Below, in pieces: positions 1-9,255 of a stretch of DNA of 64,000 nt. The stretch covers positions 4,836,001 through 4,900,000 of the forward strand of contig NZ_CP059973.1 of NCBI RefSeq assembly GCF_009193295.2. The letters are read 5' to 3'. This stretch comes from Bacteroides luhongzhouii. GTDB taxonomy: Bacteria; Bacteroidota; Bacteroidia; Bacteroidales; Bacteroidaceae. The notes below the pieces were generated by a model, which worked only from the letters and a program-made list of their open reading frames with translations, was not told the origin of the DNA and did no database searches. The position numbers and the translations under genes are program-made. Every line of letters starts with the position of its first letter. Within the stretch, counting starts at the first letter, position 1.

Positions 1-1094
1 TTCTGAGACAAAATTTCGGTTATTCGATGCTCAAAGTGCTGTTGTGTAAACTCACTATAAAATTTTTTATAACCCGCATCCCCCAATGTAGCTCTTAATT
101 CCACATCATCTAATAATTTAGCTATGCAATCAGCTAATGAAACTGGATTTTTCTTTTCACAAATCAGACCCTCTACCCCATCTCTCACAATATCTAGTAT
201 TCCTCCTTCATCTGTTGAGATAATAGGTAGCTTATGTGCCATTGCCTCTAAAATAACCAAGGGAAAACACTCATTATAATAATAGGTGGGGAAAACAAAA
301 ATATCTGCCTGACAAAAGAAATCTTCTTTTTCTTCTCCTATTTTTCGACCGGCATAAATAACTATATTATTTAATCCTCTTTTTTCTACCTCATCAGCAA
401 ATTGTACAGCATCTATTTCTACTGTTTCTCCACCTACAAAATGGCAAACGAAAGTATATCCTTTTTCCTTCAAAATATAACAAGCATCAAGCAACGTCCA
501 CACACCTTTACTTATTAATAAATTAGAAAGAAAAAGCAAATGAGGTATTTTGTTATTCTTTCTTATTCTCCACTCTTCTTTAAGTAGTTCCGGAATGCCA
601 TTCGGACAAACATACACATCTTCCCTCTTTACATATTTTGCTATATCCCTGTACAGAGCTTCCGCTAATAGTATTACTTTCAAGTTTTTAAAGAAATGTA
701 TATATAGCAAATTATCCAACCACTTTTTTTGGCAATTTGAAACACCTTTATTATGATAATGAGCCAATACTTTACAACCCAGTCCTTTGAGTATTTGCGC
801 CACAATAAAATCTTTATAAAATGCTTTCCCCCTAGCATTAGGAGTTATATACACTAAATCAGGATGAACACTTTTTACGAGATGAACAATCTGTTTCAAT
901 AAAAATGCATATTTCAAAATCTTTTTCAAACTAAACTGTCCTATATCAGACAAATCACCAGCTGTTGCAAGATTTATATAATAACAATCGAAAGAAGAAT
1001 TTATAAGTTTACTTTCTTGAATATACTTCCCTACCATAGAAGCACCATGTATAGGAGGAGGAAGATGGAGGATGAAAAGAATACTATTTTTCAT
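1..1094 (-). CDS. GT4-type glycosyltransferase, C-terminus beyond window edge
   Basis: The minus strand is open from an ATG at 1094 to the window edge, about 364 codons. The N-terminus reads like a GT-B glycosyltransferase (FILHLPPPIHGASMVGKY), and the distal part carries the family 4 nucleotide-sugar region: a FVFPTYYYNECFPLVILEA-like stretch with the E-x7-E pattern, followed by a PIISTDEGG-like stretch. It overlaps the upstream GT4 gene by 11 bases, so the two are translationally coupled. It is the most distal capsule gene seen here and probably adds one sugar to the repeat unit on the inner membrane. Donor and acceptor cannot be told from sequence. Confidence 0.85.
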   Translation of the reverse strand, partial: MKNSILFILHLPPPIHGASMVGKYIQESKLINSSFDCYYINLATAGDLSDIGQFSLKKILKYAFLLKQIVHLVKSVHPDLVYITPNARGKAFYKDFIVAQILKGLGCKVLAHYHNKGVSNCQKKWLDNLLYIHFFKNLKVILLAEALYRDIAKYVKREDVYVCPNGIPELLKEEWRIRKNNKIPHLLFLSNLLISKGVWTLLDACYILKEKGYTFVCHFVGGETVEIDAVQFADEVEKRGLNNIVIYAGRKIGEEKEDFFCQADIFVFPTYYYNECFPLVILEAMAHKLPIISTDEGGILDIVRDGVEGLICEKKNPVSLADCIAKLLDDVELRATLGDAGYKKFYSEFTQQHFEHRITEILSQ

Positions 1095-2187
1095 TACACA
1101 TCATTTGATTTATAACCTTCAAATATTCTTTAGTTATGATGGACCATCTAAACTTATCTCGCATTTGAAAGTTCCTTTCGCCATTCTTTTCTATTAGCAT
1201 AGGCTTTTTTGATAATTCAAGCAATATTGACGTTAGATCTTTTTGAGTTTTAAAATAGAAACCACCCTCTTTATTATAAATAATATCTGAAGCAACACCT
1301 ACTTTCGTTGTTATAATATTAAGTCCTAAAACAAATGGTTCTGCAATACATTGCCCAAATGTTTCATTATTACTTGCTACAACAGCTGTATTACTCTTTT
1401 TATAATACGAAAGTATCTCCTTTTTTGAACAATATCCTGGAAACAAGACTTGCTGATCACATTCCAGTTCTTTACATAAATCTTTCATCTTTTGCAACAA
1501 TCCCCCTCCCCCAGGCAATATCAATATAGAATCCATATCATGAGTTATACTTCGGTATTCTGCAAATGCTCTTATTATTAGATCCTGATTTTTTCCTATT
1601 CGAAATTGGGCTGGATAAATCAATCTCAACTTATCTAAAGACAATGGATGATAAAATTCTTCAAAAAAAGACTCATCAATTCCTAAAGGAAGTATCGCTG
1701 TTTTATAAGATAACCAACGAAATTTTTTTTTCAATGATGTACACATGCATATCACTTTATCCACAAAACATGTAAGAACAAACGTCAATATTAATCGAGT
1801 TAAATATGCTTTAAATCTCTCATTATTCCTATACGCATGAATGGTGTATATCATTTTAAATTTTCTAGAAGTATATAGAACATACTTCACATATATAATA
1901 AGTGCTAGTTCCCAATTTGTTTGAATGTGTATAACATCTATAGATTGTTCTTCAATAATCTGCTTTAATTGAATTGCATTCTTCTTAAAAGACTGATGTT
2001 CTGCTAAACCTGGTAATATATAATTAGGAATCAATAAAGAATTAATTTTCTCAATTAAACCAGGTTCTTGTTCCTTTGTACTCAATATGGCACATACATT
2101 CTTATGTTGTTTATACAATGCAATCAATTGATCTACTAGTAGAGCCGAATTACCGACTCCACTTTCTACAAAAAAAAGAATATTCAT
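1084..2187 (-). CDS. GT4 family glycosyltransferase
   Basis: This 367-residue protein has GT-B architecture. The N-terminal domain starts MNILFFVESGVGNSALL. The C-terminal domain has a PAQFRIGKNQDLIIRAFAEY-like stretch around residue 195 and an ETFGQCIAEPFVLGLNIITT-like stretch around 280, the acidic E-x7-E region typical of GT4. It should transfer a sugar from a nucleotide donor to the lipid-linked capsule repeat unit at the cytoplasmic membrane. It lies 4 bases after the Wzy gene and overlaps the next GT4, so it belongs to the capsule operon. The linkage formed is unknown. Confidence 0.88.
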   Translation of the reverse strand: MNILFFVESGVGNSALLVDQLIALYKQHKNVCAILSTKEQEPGLIEKINSLLIPNYILPGLAEHQSFKKNAIQLKQIIEEQSIDVIHIQTNWELALIIYVKYVLYTSRKFKMIYTIHAYRNNERFKAYLTRLILTFVLTCFVDKVICMCTSLKKKFRWLSYKTAILPLGIDESFFEEFYHPLSLDKLRLIYPAQFRIGKNQDLIIRAFAEYRSITHDMDSILILPGGGGLLQKMKDLCKELECDQQVLFPGYCSKKEILSYYKKSNTAVVASNNETFGQCIAEPFVLGLNIITTKVGVASDIIYNKEGGFYFKTQKDLTSILLELSKKPMLIEKNGERNFQMRDKFRWSIITKEYLKVINQMMCNEK

Positions 2188-2191
2188 AAGA

Positions 2192-3424
2192 TCAAATATA
2201 TTTATTTACATCTCTATTATCTAATACATAAATAAAAACAGCTAAATACGAAAGTACTAGAGGACTCGTATACGCATGTCCACCATAGAAAGCATGACCA
2301 ATAAAACAAAAAAAAGCTATTATACACCAATAATCTAGTACATTATGCCATTTAATAAAACTTCGTATACTAGCTATCAATCTTTTTATAGGAAATAATA
2401 AAATTGGAATAGAAAAAAAGAGTCCAAATTGTCCTATTAAATCTAGAGGATCAACTTCTGCTGATTTCGGATCTCCCAAATATAAATGATGTTGATTTTC
2501 TATTAAATAAAGATTTCCTTTACCAAAACACCAATCAAAAATATTAAAATTGGTAATTGTTTTAATTGATGCATCTATCAAATATCCCCTTCCTGAAGCC
2601 TCTAAAAAGATTGCACCAATATTTTCGTATTTTTTCGAGAGATAAGAATCTTCTTGAATAACGGATATAACTTTAACTAGTGCATAATTAAATATAACTA
2701 AAACTAAAAGCAAAGTTATTAACTTTACCTTATAGGAACTTTTATAATCCTCAAATTTAACAAACAAGATACTTAAAGCAAAAAAAAGTAATATAAAGGC
2801 TGTCCCCAAATAGCAAGCTATACTACCAACAAAACAAGAACCAATAGACATTATTATTAATGCGATAAAGTAAAATACATCTCCCGTTTTTTGGAATGAA
2901 TAGCATGCTAAAATATTCAGTAAAAGTATAGTTAATCCAACATCATTCATTGCTACAAAAAAACCTTTTGTGCCAAAAGTGTTTTCTGTATAAGCAGCAT
3001 AGCCCGCACCTGTTATAAAACAATAAATTAGAACAATCGCTGCCAGTACTCCATATAAAACAGCAGCTTTAACAACTGTCTCACGATCTGAAAAATAACG
3101 ACTCTTTAGTATAATACTTAAAACAAAATAGAAGTTCATTATTTTAATTAATGTCATGAAAACACCATTGGAATAAGCACCTATAAGAATATGATATATT
3201 AATAAAGCAATACTTGATAAAATTAATATTTTAATATAATTTGAATATTTAGTACGAAATAGATAGATGGCTGAAAATAAAATAATCATTCCACGATAAA
3301 GAATACCTATAAGGCTCTCACCTGTACCATCCGTACCTCTCAGATAGCCATTAATTATATCAATAACTACAGGGAAAGATAACAATAGAAAGGGAAAAAC
3401 TTTTTTTAATTTAAGAACCAACAT
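2192..3424 (-). CDS. Wzy-like polysaccharide polymerase (O-antigen ligase/polymerase superfamily)
   Basis: A 410-residue polytopic membrane protein with about ten to twelve hydrophobic segments (for example near residues 10-25, 45-60, 65-85, 115-140, 155-175, 185-235 and 245-265). A long hydrophilic loop at roughly 270-345 is the usual topology of Wzy polymerases. It sits between glycosyltransferase genes with gaps of only 3-4 bases and is the only Wzy-like protein of the locus, while the Wzx flippase is encoded two genes upstream. Wzy proteins link flipped repeat units in the periplasm. Primary sequence is poorly conserved in this family, so the call rests on topology and context. Confidence 0.78.
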   Translation of the reverse strand: MLVLKLKKVFPFLLLSFPVVIDIINGYLRGTDGTGESLIGILYRGMIILFSAIYLFRTKYSNYIKILILSSIALLIYHILIGAYSNGVFMTLIKIMNFYFVLSIILKSRYFSDRETVVKAAVLYGVLAAIVLIYCFITGAGYAAYTENTFGTKGFFVAMNDVGLTILLLNILACYSFQKTGDVFYFIALIIMSIGSCFVGSIACYLGTAFILLFFALSILFVKFEDYKSSYKVKLITLLLVLVIFNYALVKVISVIQEDSYLSKKYENIGAIFLEASGRGYLIDASIKTITNFNIFDWCFGKGNLYLIENQHHLYLGDPKSAEVDPLDLIGQFGLFFSIPILLFPIKRLIASIRSFIKWHNVLDYWCIIAFFCFIGHAFYGGHAYTSPLVLSYLAVFIYVLDNRDVNKYI

Positions 3425-3427
3425 ATG

Positions 3428-4312
3428 CTATAAAAAGAACTCAGAGGTATCTTTTTTCAACTTTTCGACAGAAGATAGTAGTTCTATTTCATTATTTACA
3501 TTTAATGAAATATCTGCAAAAATAGATTTACCTAATCTCATATTATTTTTTATGACATCAATATCAATTTCACCTTGATCATTAAAAATTTCTTTTGAAT
3601 GACAATTTAAAGTATGTGCATAAGATTTCAATTTATTCACAACAAACTTTTCATCTCCTAACCATGAATGATGATAACCTTTTATCCCTTCCAAACATTT
3701 CACCTCATTTAATAAATTAGATTGTTCTCCCATTTTTCTTAAATAATCGGAATCATTATAAAAGCGCTTTCTCAAATATTTCCCTTTTACTATAAAAATT
3801 CGATAGGAATAATAAGCTGGACCACTCCAATTAGAGCAAAACAAATTAAAATAAAACATCGTGAAATGAATTTTAATAGTGATTATACCATACTGATTAA
3901 CTGCATCAATTATCTCATTGGCATATTTACTATCTATAATCTCATCTATATCAGATAAAATTAATATATCATCATCTTTATAGTTACTATTCCAAAGAGA
4001 AAAATTACGAGATACACCATCATTATACCAAGCTGTATCTCTTACCATCTTATTCATCCACCGACTAATTGGATGAATAAAAAAATGAGGAATAAATTTA
4101 CGTGGTTTTTCATATAACCTTGAAGCATCCATTTGATGATAATGCACTTTCTCACAATCATTTTGAAACATATAGTCATGACTTGTATATTTGAATGATT
4201 TATCAAATTCAGTAATATGAATTTCATCAACCCACTTACTTGCTTCTGCGATATTTATATCTGCCACCAAGTTTTCATTATAGAATGGACAGCATAAAAT
4301 AATTTTATTCAT
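3428..4312 (-). CDS. GT17-like glycosyltransferase
   Basis: This 294-residue protein opens with MNKIILCCPFYNENLV. It has an acidic ILSDIDEIID motif near residue 120 and a GYHHSWLGDEKFVVNKLKSY-like stretch near 215, the layout of family 17 (beta-1,4-N-acetylglucosaminyltransferase-type) enzymes. The DxD-like aspartates are expected to bind the metal-nucleotide sugar. It lies in the capsule operon 3 bases upstream of the Wzy gene and probably builds one linkage of the repeat unit. Family assignment is by motif memory only, and substrate assignment would be guesswork. Confidence 0.72.
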   Translation of the reverse strand: MNKIILCCPFYNENLVADINIAEASKWVDEIHITEFDKSFKYTSHDYMFQNDCEKVHYHQMDASRLYEKPRKFIPHFFIHPISRWMNKMVRDTAWYNDGVSRNFSLWNSNYKDDDILILSDIDEIIDSKYANEIIDAVNQYGIITIKIHFTMFYFNLFCSNWSGPAYYSYRIFIVKGKYLRKRFYNDSDYLRKMGEQSNLLNEVKCLEGIKGYHHSWLGDEKFVVNKLKSYAHTLNCHSKEIFNDQGEIDIDVIKNNMRLGKSIFADISLNVNNEIELLSSVEKLKKDTSEFFL

Positions 4313-4389
4313 GAAAACGAATACTTTAGTTTAATATTTTCCTATAAACACATAAACATTACTTCACTACAATAGAAGTAATTTAAACA

Positions 4390-5766
4390 TTACAGTTCTT
4401 CCTTATTTAGTGAACACGAATTTTCTATATTCTTCCTATTATTGATTATTTTCCTTAAATCCCAATACGCCAAAACAATAAACAATCCCCACATAAATAT
4501 TAGATTTAAAATCATTAGTTCAATCCCATACTGCTGAACTAGCCACGGTATTACTATAAGAACGTAAACAAACATAATAGAATATCCATAAATGATTGTA
4601 TTCAACTTATTTGTTGCATTTTGTAATAATGAAACATTATCAAAAACAATTCTTATTGAAAACAAGATTCCGACTAATATAAACATAGAAACATTCGACT
4701 TAAACTCATTCCCAGCAATAAATTTCATAAAAAAATCCCCTAAAACAGAAACAATAATTACGACAAAAGAAAAAAAAGTAATTGTAATACATACAGACTT
4801 TTTTAGCAAACTCCAACACCAATCATAATTACGTTTTTGAAAAGCAGAAGCAAGTTCACTCCATAGTGGATTAAATGCACTCTGATATATACCACCAAAA
4901 AATGAAAAGATTTTCTGCACTACATTTATATTAGCGGCTACCCCCAACCCTACCATAGAGCCTGCATAAATAGTTAACACATTCTGTAGAAAGCTACTAA
5001 AAAGCTGTATACTTAAAAATTTAACACCTATAGTTAACATTTCTCTTATCTTATGATAACAATCCCACCAATTAAAAGAATAAGTAAACCATTTCCGCTT
5101 ATAAATAAAGTAGAGTGTACCCAATAATGAAATCAATAAATTAGATGTAAAATAAGCAACAGCAACAGATGTAATATGAATTTTGTTAATAGACAAACAT
5201 AAAACAATCATAAATGCAACAATTGATCTCACCGAATTTACTATAGAATATAGTTTTGATTCCCCAAATGAAAAAAATAAAGGAATCCCCATACCAAATG
5301 GTATATTGAAAAGAAAGATAAACTGTATTATCAGAAATATAGCTCTTCCTTGTTGCCTCAAAGATTCATTATCCGTTTTAAATAAATGTTCAAATGGAAT
5401 ATAACTTGATATGAATAATAAAATAATAGACAATAAGATGGCCAAACACATAAAAAAAATCAAAGCTGAATAGAAGTACTGTTTAGAAACAGCAAGACCT
5501 TTAGAACCATTCAAGACTTCTCGACTTATTATATTTCGCAAAACATTAACAATACCAAAATCACCTGTTACAATTACAGCAGCAATAGATGTAATACTTG
5601 CCCAAAGTCCAAATTCTTCTTGTTTATAAAAATTCAACAAAACAAATATAAGCAGAAACTGTAAAACACTACCAATAATGGAAGATGCCACTACCCAAGA
5701 AACACCTTTAAATAAATTATTATATCTACTATACATGAAAAATGTAAATATCTTATTCGAACGCAT
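4390..5766 (-). CDS. Wzx-type polysaccharide flippase (MATE-like/PST family)
   Basis: A 458-residue membrane protein with about twelve to fourteen hydrophobic helices spread over its length and little hydrophilic sequence. The N-terminal region (GVSWVVASSIIGSVLQFL near residue 20) resembles polysaccharide biosynthesis/oligosaccharide flippases. Wzx proteins translocate undecaprenyl-linked repeat units across the inner membrane before Wzy polymerisation. It is the only flippase of the locus and is flanked by glycosyltransferase genes with gaps of about 75 bases, which show no recognisable promoter. Because of the mobile element upstream it is now cut off from the operon promoter. Confidence 0.88.
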   Translation of the reverse strand: MRSNKIFTFFMYSRYNNLFKGVSWVVASSIIGSVLQFLLIFVLLNFYKQEEFGLWASITSIAAVIVTGDFGIVNVLRNIISREVLNGSKGLAVSKQYFYSALIFFMCLAILLSIILLFISSYIPFEHLFKTDNESLRQQGRAIFLIIQFIFLFNIPFGMGIPLFFSFGESKLYSIVNSVRSIVAFMIVLCLSINKIHITSVAVAYFTSNLLISLLGTLYFIYKRKWFTYSFNWWDCYHKIREMLTIGVKFLSIQLFSSFLQNVLTIYAGSMVGLGVAANINVVQKIFSFFGGIYQSAFNPLWSELASAFQKRNYDWCWSLLKKSVCITITFFSFVVIIVSVLGDFFMKFIAGNEFKSNVSMFILVGILFSIRIVFDNVSLLQNATNKLNTIIYGYSIMFVYVLIVIPWLVQQYGIELMILNLIFMWGLFIVLAYWDLRKIINNRKNIENSCSLNKEEL

Positions 5767-5840
5767 TTTTTAAGTTCTCCTTTCTACTTTTTTGCCTAAT
5801 AGTAGGACTTCAAGCTATAAACCCTCTCCTATTCACTAAT

Positions 5841-6845
5841 TTATAACACAATATTCAATCGCCAAGCTATTTTCTGAATGACTTTATCTTTTATTGAATA
5901 CTGCATAGGAGAAACTATTTCATTACAACGTTCTTTTTTATAAGAAGAAAATTGTTCCATATTCTCTATAATATTCGATATAATACAAAACATATTATAG
6001 TTATTCAGAACTAAATTTCTTGATTCAATAATTGAATTTACAGAATTCTCATATTTTGAAGATAAAAGAATCGCTTTCAATTGATGAACAGCTACTTTAA
6101 AATTATTTATATCAATAGTATCCATTGAATCATTTGAAAAATATTCATTTATATTCGTACATCCATAATAAATAGGATAACATCCTGCTAAGAAACAGTC
6201 TGCTAATTTCTCCGTCCAATAATTAGGATATGAACAATTTTCTATTACGATAGAATATTTATAACGTGAGAGAATATCCCATTTATCGGATATTGATTTA
6301 TAGCCATTCCCATATACATCTACTAAATTTGGATACTCTTTCAAAATACGTTCCACAAAACGCACCCTATCTCGGTGTCCTTTTGTAAATGTTTTATTGG
6401 AAGTTATTAAACAAATCTTATTTAAACGAGAATGTAGATTTCCATTTTTCTGAAAATCAACATAAGTTAAGTATTTATTGCTATTACATTGGTGTGTATT
6501 TTTACCCAAATGACATCCAACCATCCAAGGTAATAATGGAATAGATAATTTCACCGAATCATTACCTACTTTCTTTTGATGACAACCATATACCCGCCCA
6601 AACTGTTTTAGAAATTTGCCATTATAAGTTTTCACATAAGGGGGCTCTCCTAAAAAAATGATTCTTTTGGTCTTAGAAAGAGTGGTTTGGATTTTCTCCT
6701 TTAAACTATCAATTACAACAATATAGTCATAATCATCCACTTCCGAAAAAACAAATTCACAATTTCCCCACACCGTTTTAGCAGGATTCGGAAATTGTCT
6801 TTGCACTGGAATATAAAAAAGACTAGGAATATAAACTTTTATCAT
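5841..6845 (-). CDS. GT10-like (fucosyltransferase family) glycosyltransferase
   Basis: This 334-residue protein carries the C-terminal family 10 signature near residues 195-235: YSIVIENC, then YWTEKLADCFLAG, then CYPIYYG. That pattern matches the ENS...DYxTEKl...G.vPvyyG donor-binding block of alpha-1,3-fucosyltransferases. The N-terminal half is typically divergent. Its ATG overlaps the TGA of the severed GT2 tail (ATGA, 6842-6845), so in the ancestral operon it was translationally coupled to that gene. The sugar transferred may be fucose or another deoxyhexose; given the CDP-dideoxyhexose genes upstream, the donor should not be assumed. Confidence 0.78.
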   Translation of the reverse strand: MIKVYIPSLFYIPVQRQFPNPAKTVWGNCEFVFSEVDDYDYIVVIDSLKEKIQTTLSKTKRIIFLGEPPYVKTYNGKFLKQFGRVYGCHQKKVGNDSVKLSIPLLPWMVGCHLGKNTHQCNSNKYLTYVDFQKNGNLHSRLNKICLITSNKTFTKGHRDRVRFVERILKEYPNLVDVYGNGYKSISDKWDILSRYKYSIVIENCSYPNYWTEKLADCFLAGCYPIYYGCTNINEYFSNDSMDTIDINNFKVAVHQLKAILLSSKYENSVNSIIESRNLVLNNYNMFCIISNIIENMEQFSSYKKERCNEIVSPMQYSIKDKVIQKIAWRLNIVL

Positions 6846-6928
6846 TTTGTATACAACTTCAACAAACGTAAAATATATTTAGGAAAAAAATTAAAAAGAG
6901 AGTATTTATAAAATAAACACATAGCGAA
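6842..6928 (-). pseudogene. severed 3' tail of the GT2 glycosyltransferase gene
   Basis: On the minus strand 28 codons read FAMCLFYKYS... ending LLKLYTK and a TGA that overlaps the ATG of the GT10-like gene. There is no start codon context. Joining this tail to the 5' part of the GT2 gene (12964-13791) through the seven-T run at 12971-12977 restores one frame of about 301 residues, a normal GT2 length, with a basic amphipathic end of the kind GT2 proteins often have. The mobile element at 6932-12970 separates the two halves. What is seen: frame, stop/start overlap, matching T-run. What is inferred: the ancestral fusion. Confidence 0.8.
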
Positions 6929-6931
6929 AAA
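6927..6931. repeat. left 5-bp target duplication (AAAAA) of the erm(F) element
   Basis: AAAAA here and at 12971-12975 flank the inserted element. Removing the element and one copy restores exactly the seven-T run needed to rejoin the GT2 reading frame. An A-run is a weak marker alone; the frame restoration makes it convincing. Confidence 0.65.
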
Positions 6932-7179
6932 GTAAATTTGGGTAAAACGTAGCGAATTAGCTGATACAGCGTTCGTTACGCTTTGTTTTTCTATGGGACA
7001 GAGCCAACGAAATACCACCTCGAAGCCAAACAGCGCAGAAGTTCAGTTACCACCTCATTACCCCCGTAACGGGTGTGAATTTCTTGCTAAATGGTTCTGT
7101 TTCTGCGATTTGCGTAATTTTGCATAGCAGTCGGTAACTCACTAATAACTAATTTTGTAACCAAAAAAAGGAGTGAGTT
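6932..7179 (+). promoter_or_regulatory. leader region of the first integrase gene
   Basis: This 248-base non-coding stretch holds the left subterminal repeat and, just before the integrase ATG, TAATTTTG, a match to the Bacteroides -7 element TAnnTTTG. No well-spaced -33 TTG is evident: the closest TTTTG lies about 27 bases upstream. GGAG sits 8 bases before the ATG at 7180. Nothing else recognisable. Confidence 0.45.
6943..6959 (+). repeat. left subterminal imperfect inverted repeat
   Basis: TAAAACG TAGCGAATTA here matches, in inverse orientation, the sequence at 12913-12930 (TAAAC, then TTT, then TAGCGAATTA when read on the minus strand). The ten-base core TAGCGAATTA is identical. It lies 11 bases inside the left end, so it may be an integrase arm or core binding site rather than a true terminal repeat. 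Confidence 0.55.
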
Positions 7180-8412
7180 ATGCGTAGTACATTCAAGGTA
7201 TTATTTTACGTGAAGAAAGGCAGCGAGAAGCCGAACGGCAACCTGCCTTTAATGTGCCGTATCACGGTGGACGGCGAGATTAAACAGTTCAGTTGCAAGA
7301 TGGACGTTCCCCCACGGCTGTGGGACGTGAAGAACAACCGTGCTTCGGGCAAGAGCGTCGAAGCGCAGAGAATCAACCTTGCGGTAGATAAAATCCGTGT
7401 GGAAGTAAACCGCCGCTATCAAGAGTTAATGCAGACGGACGGTTATGTTACCGCCGCCAAACTCAAAGACGCCTATCTCGGTATCGGCGTCAAGCAGGAA
7501 ACTTTGCTGAAGCTGTTCGAGCAGCACAACGCCGAGTTCGAGAAGAAAGTCGGGCACAGCAGGGCGCAGGGTACATTTACCCGTTATCGGACGGTCTGCA
7601 ACCATATTCGGGAGTTCCTGCCCCATACCTACAAGCGTGAGGATATTCCATTAAAGGAACTCAACCTCACGTTCATCAACGACTTCGAGTATTTTCTGCG
7701 CACGGAGAAGAAATGCCGCACCAATACCGTGTGGGGCTACATGATTGTGTTGAAACACATCGTTTCCATAGCGAGGAACGACGGGCGTTTGCCCTTTAAT
7801 CCCTTTGCGGGATATATCAACTCTCCCGAAAGCGTGGACAGGGGCTACCTCACCCAAACGGAGATACAGACGCTCATGAACGCACCGATGAAGAACGCCA
7901 CCCACGAGCTTGTACGGGACTTGTTCGTCTTTTCTGTTTTCACGGGTTTGGCGTATTCGGACGTGAAGAACCTCACCGCCGACCGCCTGCAAACATTCTT
8001 CGACGGCAACCTGTGGATAATCACCCGAAGAAAGAAGACCAACACCGAATCGAACATCCGCCTTTTGGACGTTCCCAAGCGTATCATCGAGAAGTACAAG
8101 GGGCTGGCAAGGGACGGTCATGTTTTCCCCGTTCCGAACAACGGCAGTTGTAACAAGATACTCAAAGATATAGGCAGACAATGCGGCTTCAAGGTACGCT
8201 TGACCTACCATGTCGCACGCCACACGAACGCCACGACCGTACTTCTGTCGCACGGCGTACCCATCGAAACGGTGAGCCGCCTTTTGGGGCACACGAACAT
8301 AAAGACCACCCAAATTTACGCCAAAATCACCGCCCAGAAGATAAGCCAAGACATGGAAACCTTGTCGCACAAGTTGGAAGATATGGAGAAGAATATCTGC
8401 CGAGCCATCTAA
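7180..8412 (+). CDS. tyrosine site-specific recombinase (element integrase)
   Basis: This 410-residue protein has an N-terminal arm-type DNA-binding domain (about 1-100), a SAM-like core-binding domain (about 105-205) and a C-terminal catalytic domain. Visible catalytic residues are Lys285, His344, Arg347, His371 and the nucleophile Tyr380 (QIYAKI). The first catalytic arginine is missing: the TGLAYSDV motif has Ala258 in its place, as in IntDOT-type Bacteroides integrases. It should cut and rejoin the ends of the 6.0-kb element. The start has a GGAG ribosome site. It is co-directional with the relaxase. Confidence 0.95.
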   Translation: MRSTFKVLFYVKKGSEKPNGNLPLMCRITVDGEIKQFSCKMDVPPRLWDVKNNRASGKSVEAQRINLAVDKIRVEVNRRYQELMQTDGYVTAAKLKDAYLGIGVKQETLLKLFEQHNAEFEKKVGHSRAQGTFTRYRTVCNHIREFLPHTYKREDIPLKELNLTFINDFEYFLRTEKKCRTNTVWGYMIVLKHIVSIARNDGRLPFNPFAGYINSPESVDRGYLTQTEIQTLMNAPMKNATHELVRDLFVFSVFTGLAYSDVKNLTADRLQTFFDGNLWIITRRKKTNTESNIRLLDVPKRIIEKYKGLARDGHVFPVPNNGSCNKILKDIGRQCGFKVRLTYHVARHTNATTVLLSHGVPIETVSRLLGHTNIKTTQIYAKITAQKISQDMETLSHKLEDMEKNICRAI

Positions 8413-8429
8413 TTAAGAACAGAATACCG

Positions 8430-8824
8430 ATGAAAGAAGAAAGGAACATTATCACGATGGACGGGCAGGGCAATATCTCCCTGCCGAGCGATATAGGCGC
8501 AACCGCCATGACCGAGCGGGAAATCTGCGAACTGTTCGGGGTTATCGCCCCGACGGTTAGGGCAGGGATAAAGGCACTCTCTGCAAAAGCGGAGTTTTAT
8601 CTATATATGACATAAAGCACATTATCCGCCTATCGGACAAATACAGCGCGGAGGTTTACAACCTCGAAACGATAGCCGCCCTCGCTTTCCGTGTCGAATC
8701 GTTCGGGGCGGCGAAAGTCCGCAGGGCATTATTAGAGAGGATTATACACGGGCGAAAAGAGAAAACGACGGTATTCGTGTCGGTTGTTTCGGACGGCAAG
8801 CCCAACAGCCGTTGGAAAGCATGA
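8430..8824 (+). pseudogene. frameshifted small DNA-binding-like gene of mobilizable elements
   Basis: An ATG at 8430 opens MKEERNIITMDGQGNISL, followed by a helix-turn-helix-like stretch TEREICELFGVIAPTVRAGI. The frame then leaves the conserved sequence at a CT-repeat (CTCTCT, 8577-8582) and stops at 8615. One CT unit fewer restores a continuous frame to a TGA at 8824 (SIYDIKHIIRLSDKYSAEVY, then AALAFRVESFGAAKVRRALL), about 130 residues. Possible explanations are mutation, sequencing error or phase variation at the dinucleotide repeat. Its place between integrase and relaxase suggests an accessory regulator or relaxosome protein. I do not recognise a named family. Confidence 0.6.
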
Positions 8825-8828
8825 TGAT

Positions 8829-8884
8829 ATACCAACATACCAACATGCAAACGTACCAGCATACCAGCATGCAAACATGCAAAC
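8829..8884 (+). repeat. seven tandem 8-bp units (iteron-like)
   Basis: Exactly seven 8-bp units follow one another: ATACCAAC twice, ATGCAAAC, GTACCAGC, ATACCAGC and ATGCAAAC twice. The consensus is about ATRCMARC. The array starts 5 bases after the frameshifted gene and lies between the integrase and the oriT-like dyads. It could bind a replication, relaxosome or regulatory protein. Confidence 0.75.
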
Positions 8885-9015
8885 CTATCACTATGGTGAT
8901 ATATATTGCAGGGTCTATTTCTCTTTTCAGAGGAAAGCGGAGCAATCGTTTTCGTTTACAAAGGCAAAGCAAGCACGGGGCTTTACGTCGGCTAAAAGGT
9001 CAGGCGGCTGCGCCG

Positions 9016-9066
9016 TTTCCCAATAAATCTTCCTCTCGCTTCGCTGCGAGCGTATTTATCGGGAAA
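9016..9066. repeat. long imperfect hairpin upstream of the relaxase gene
   Basis: The outer arms TTTCCCAATAAAT (9016-9028) and ATTTATCGGGAAA (9054-9066) pair with one G-T mismatch. An inner stem CTCGC/GCGAG (9035-9039, 9046-9050) completes the structure. It may be part of the transfer origin, an attenuator, or a recombination-related fold. The same general sequence reappears in the dyad at 9256-9313 (AGGGAATTTTC-type arms), suggesting related hairpins. Confidence 0.6.
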
Positions 9067-9255
9067 ACCTTGTATCCGACCGCCCCGTGCAAAAGAGCCT
9101 TTGAAAACGGAAACGACCGCCCCGCCACCCACCGACCGAAAGGAAAAAAATAAGGTGGGGTTACGGGCAAGCAGGCGGCAGGGACAGCCATAGCCGAAAG
9201 GCAGACGGGCAGGCAGACGGCACGCCGCAGGGTATTTACGGAGAAAATACCGTAG

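Noticed and set aside
7651..8370. 239-codon open frame opposite the first integrase
   Set aside because: It is antisense to a recombinase with intact motifs and arises from the high GC content; its translation has no recognisable domain.
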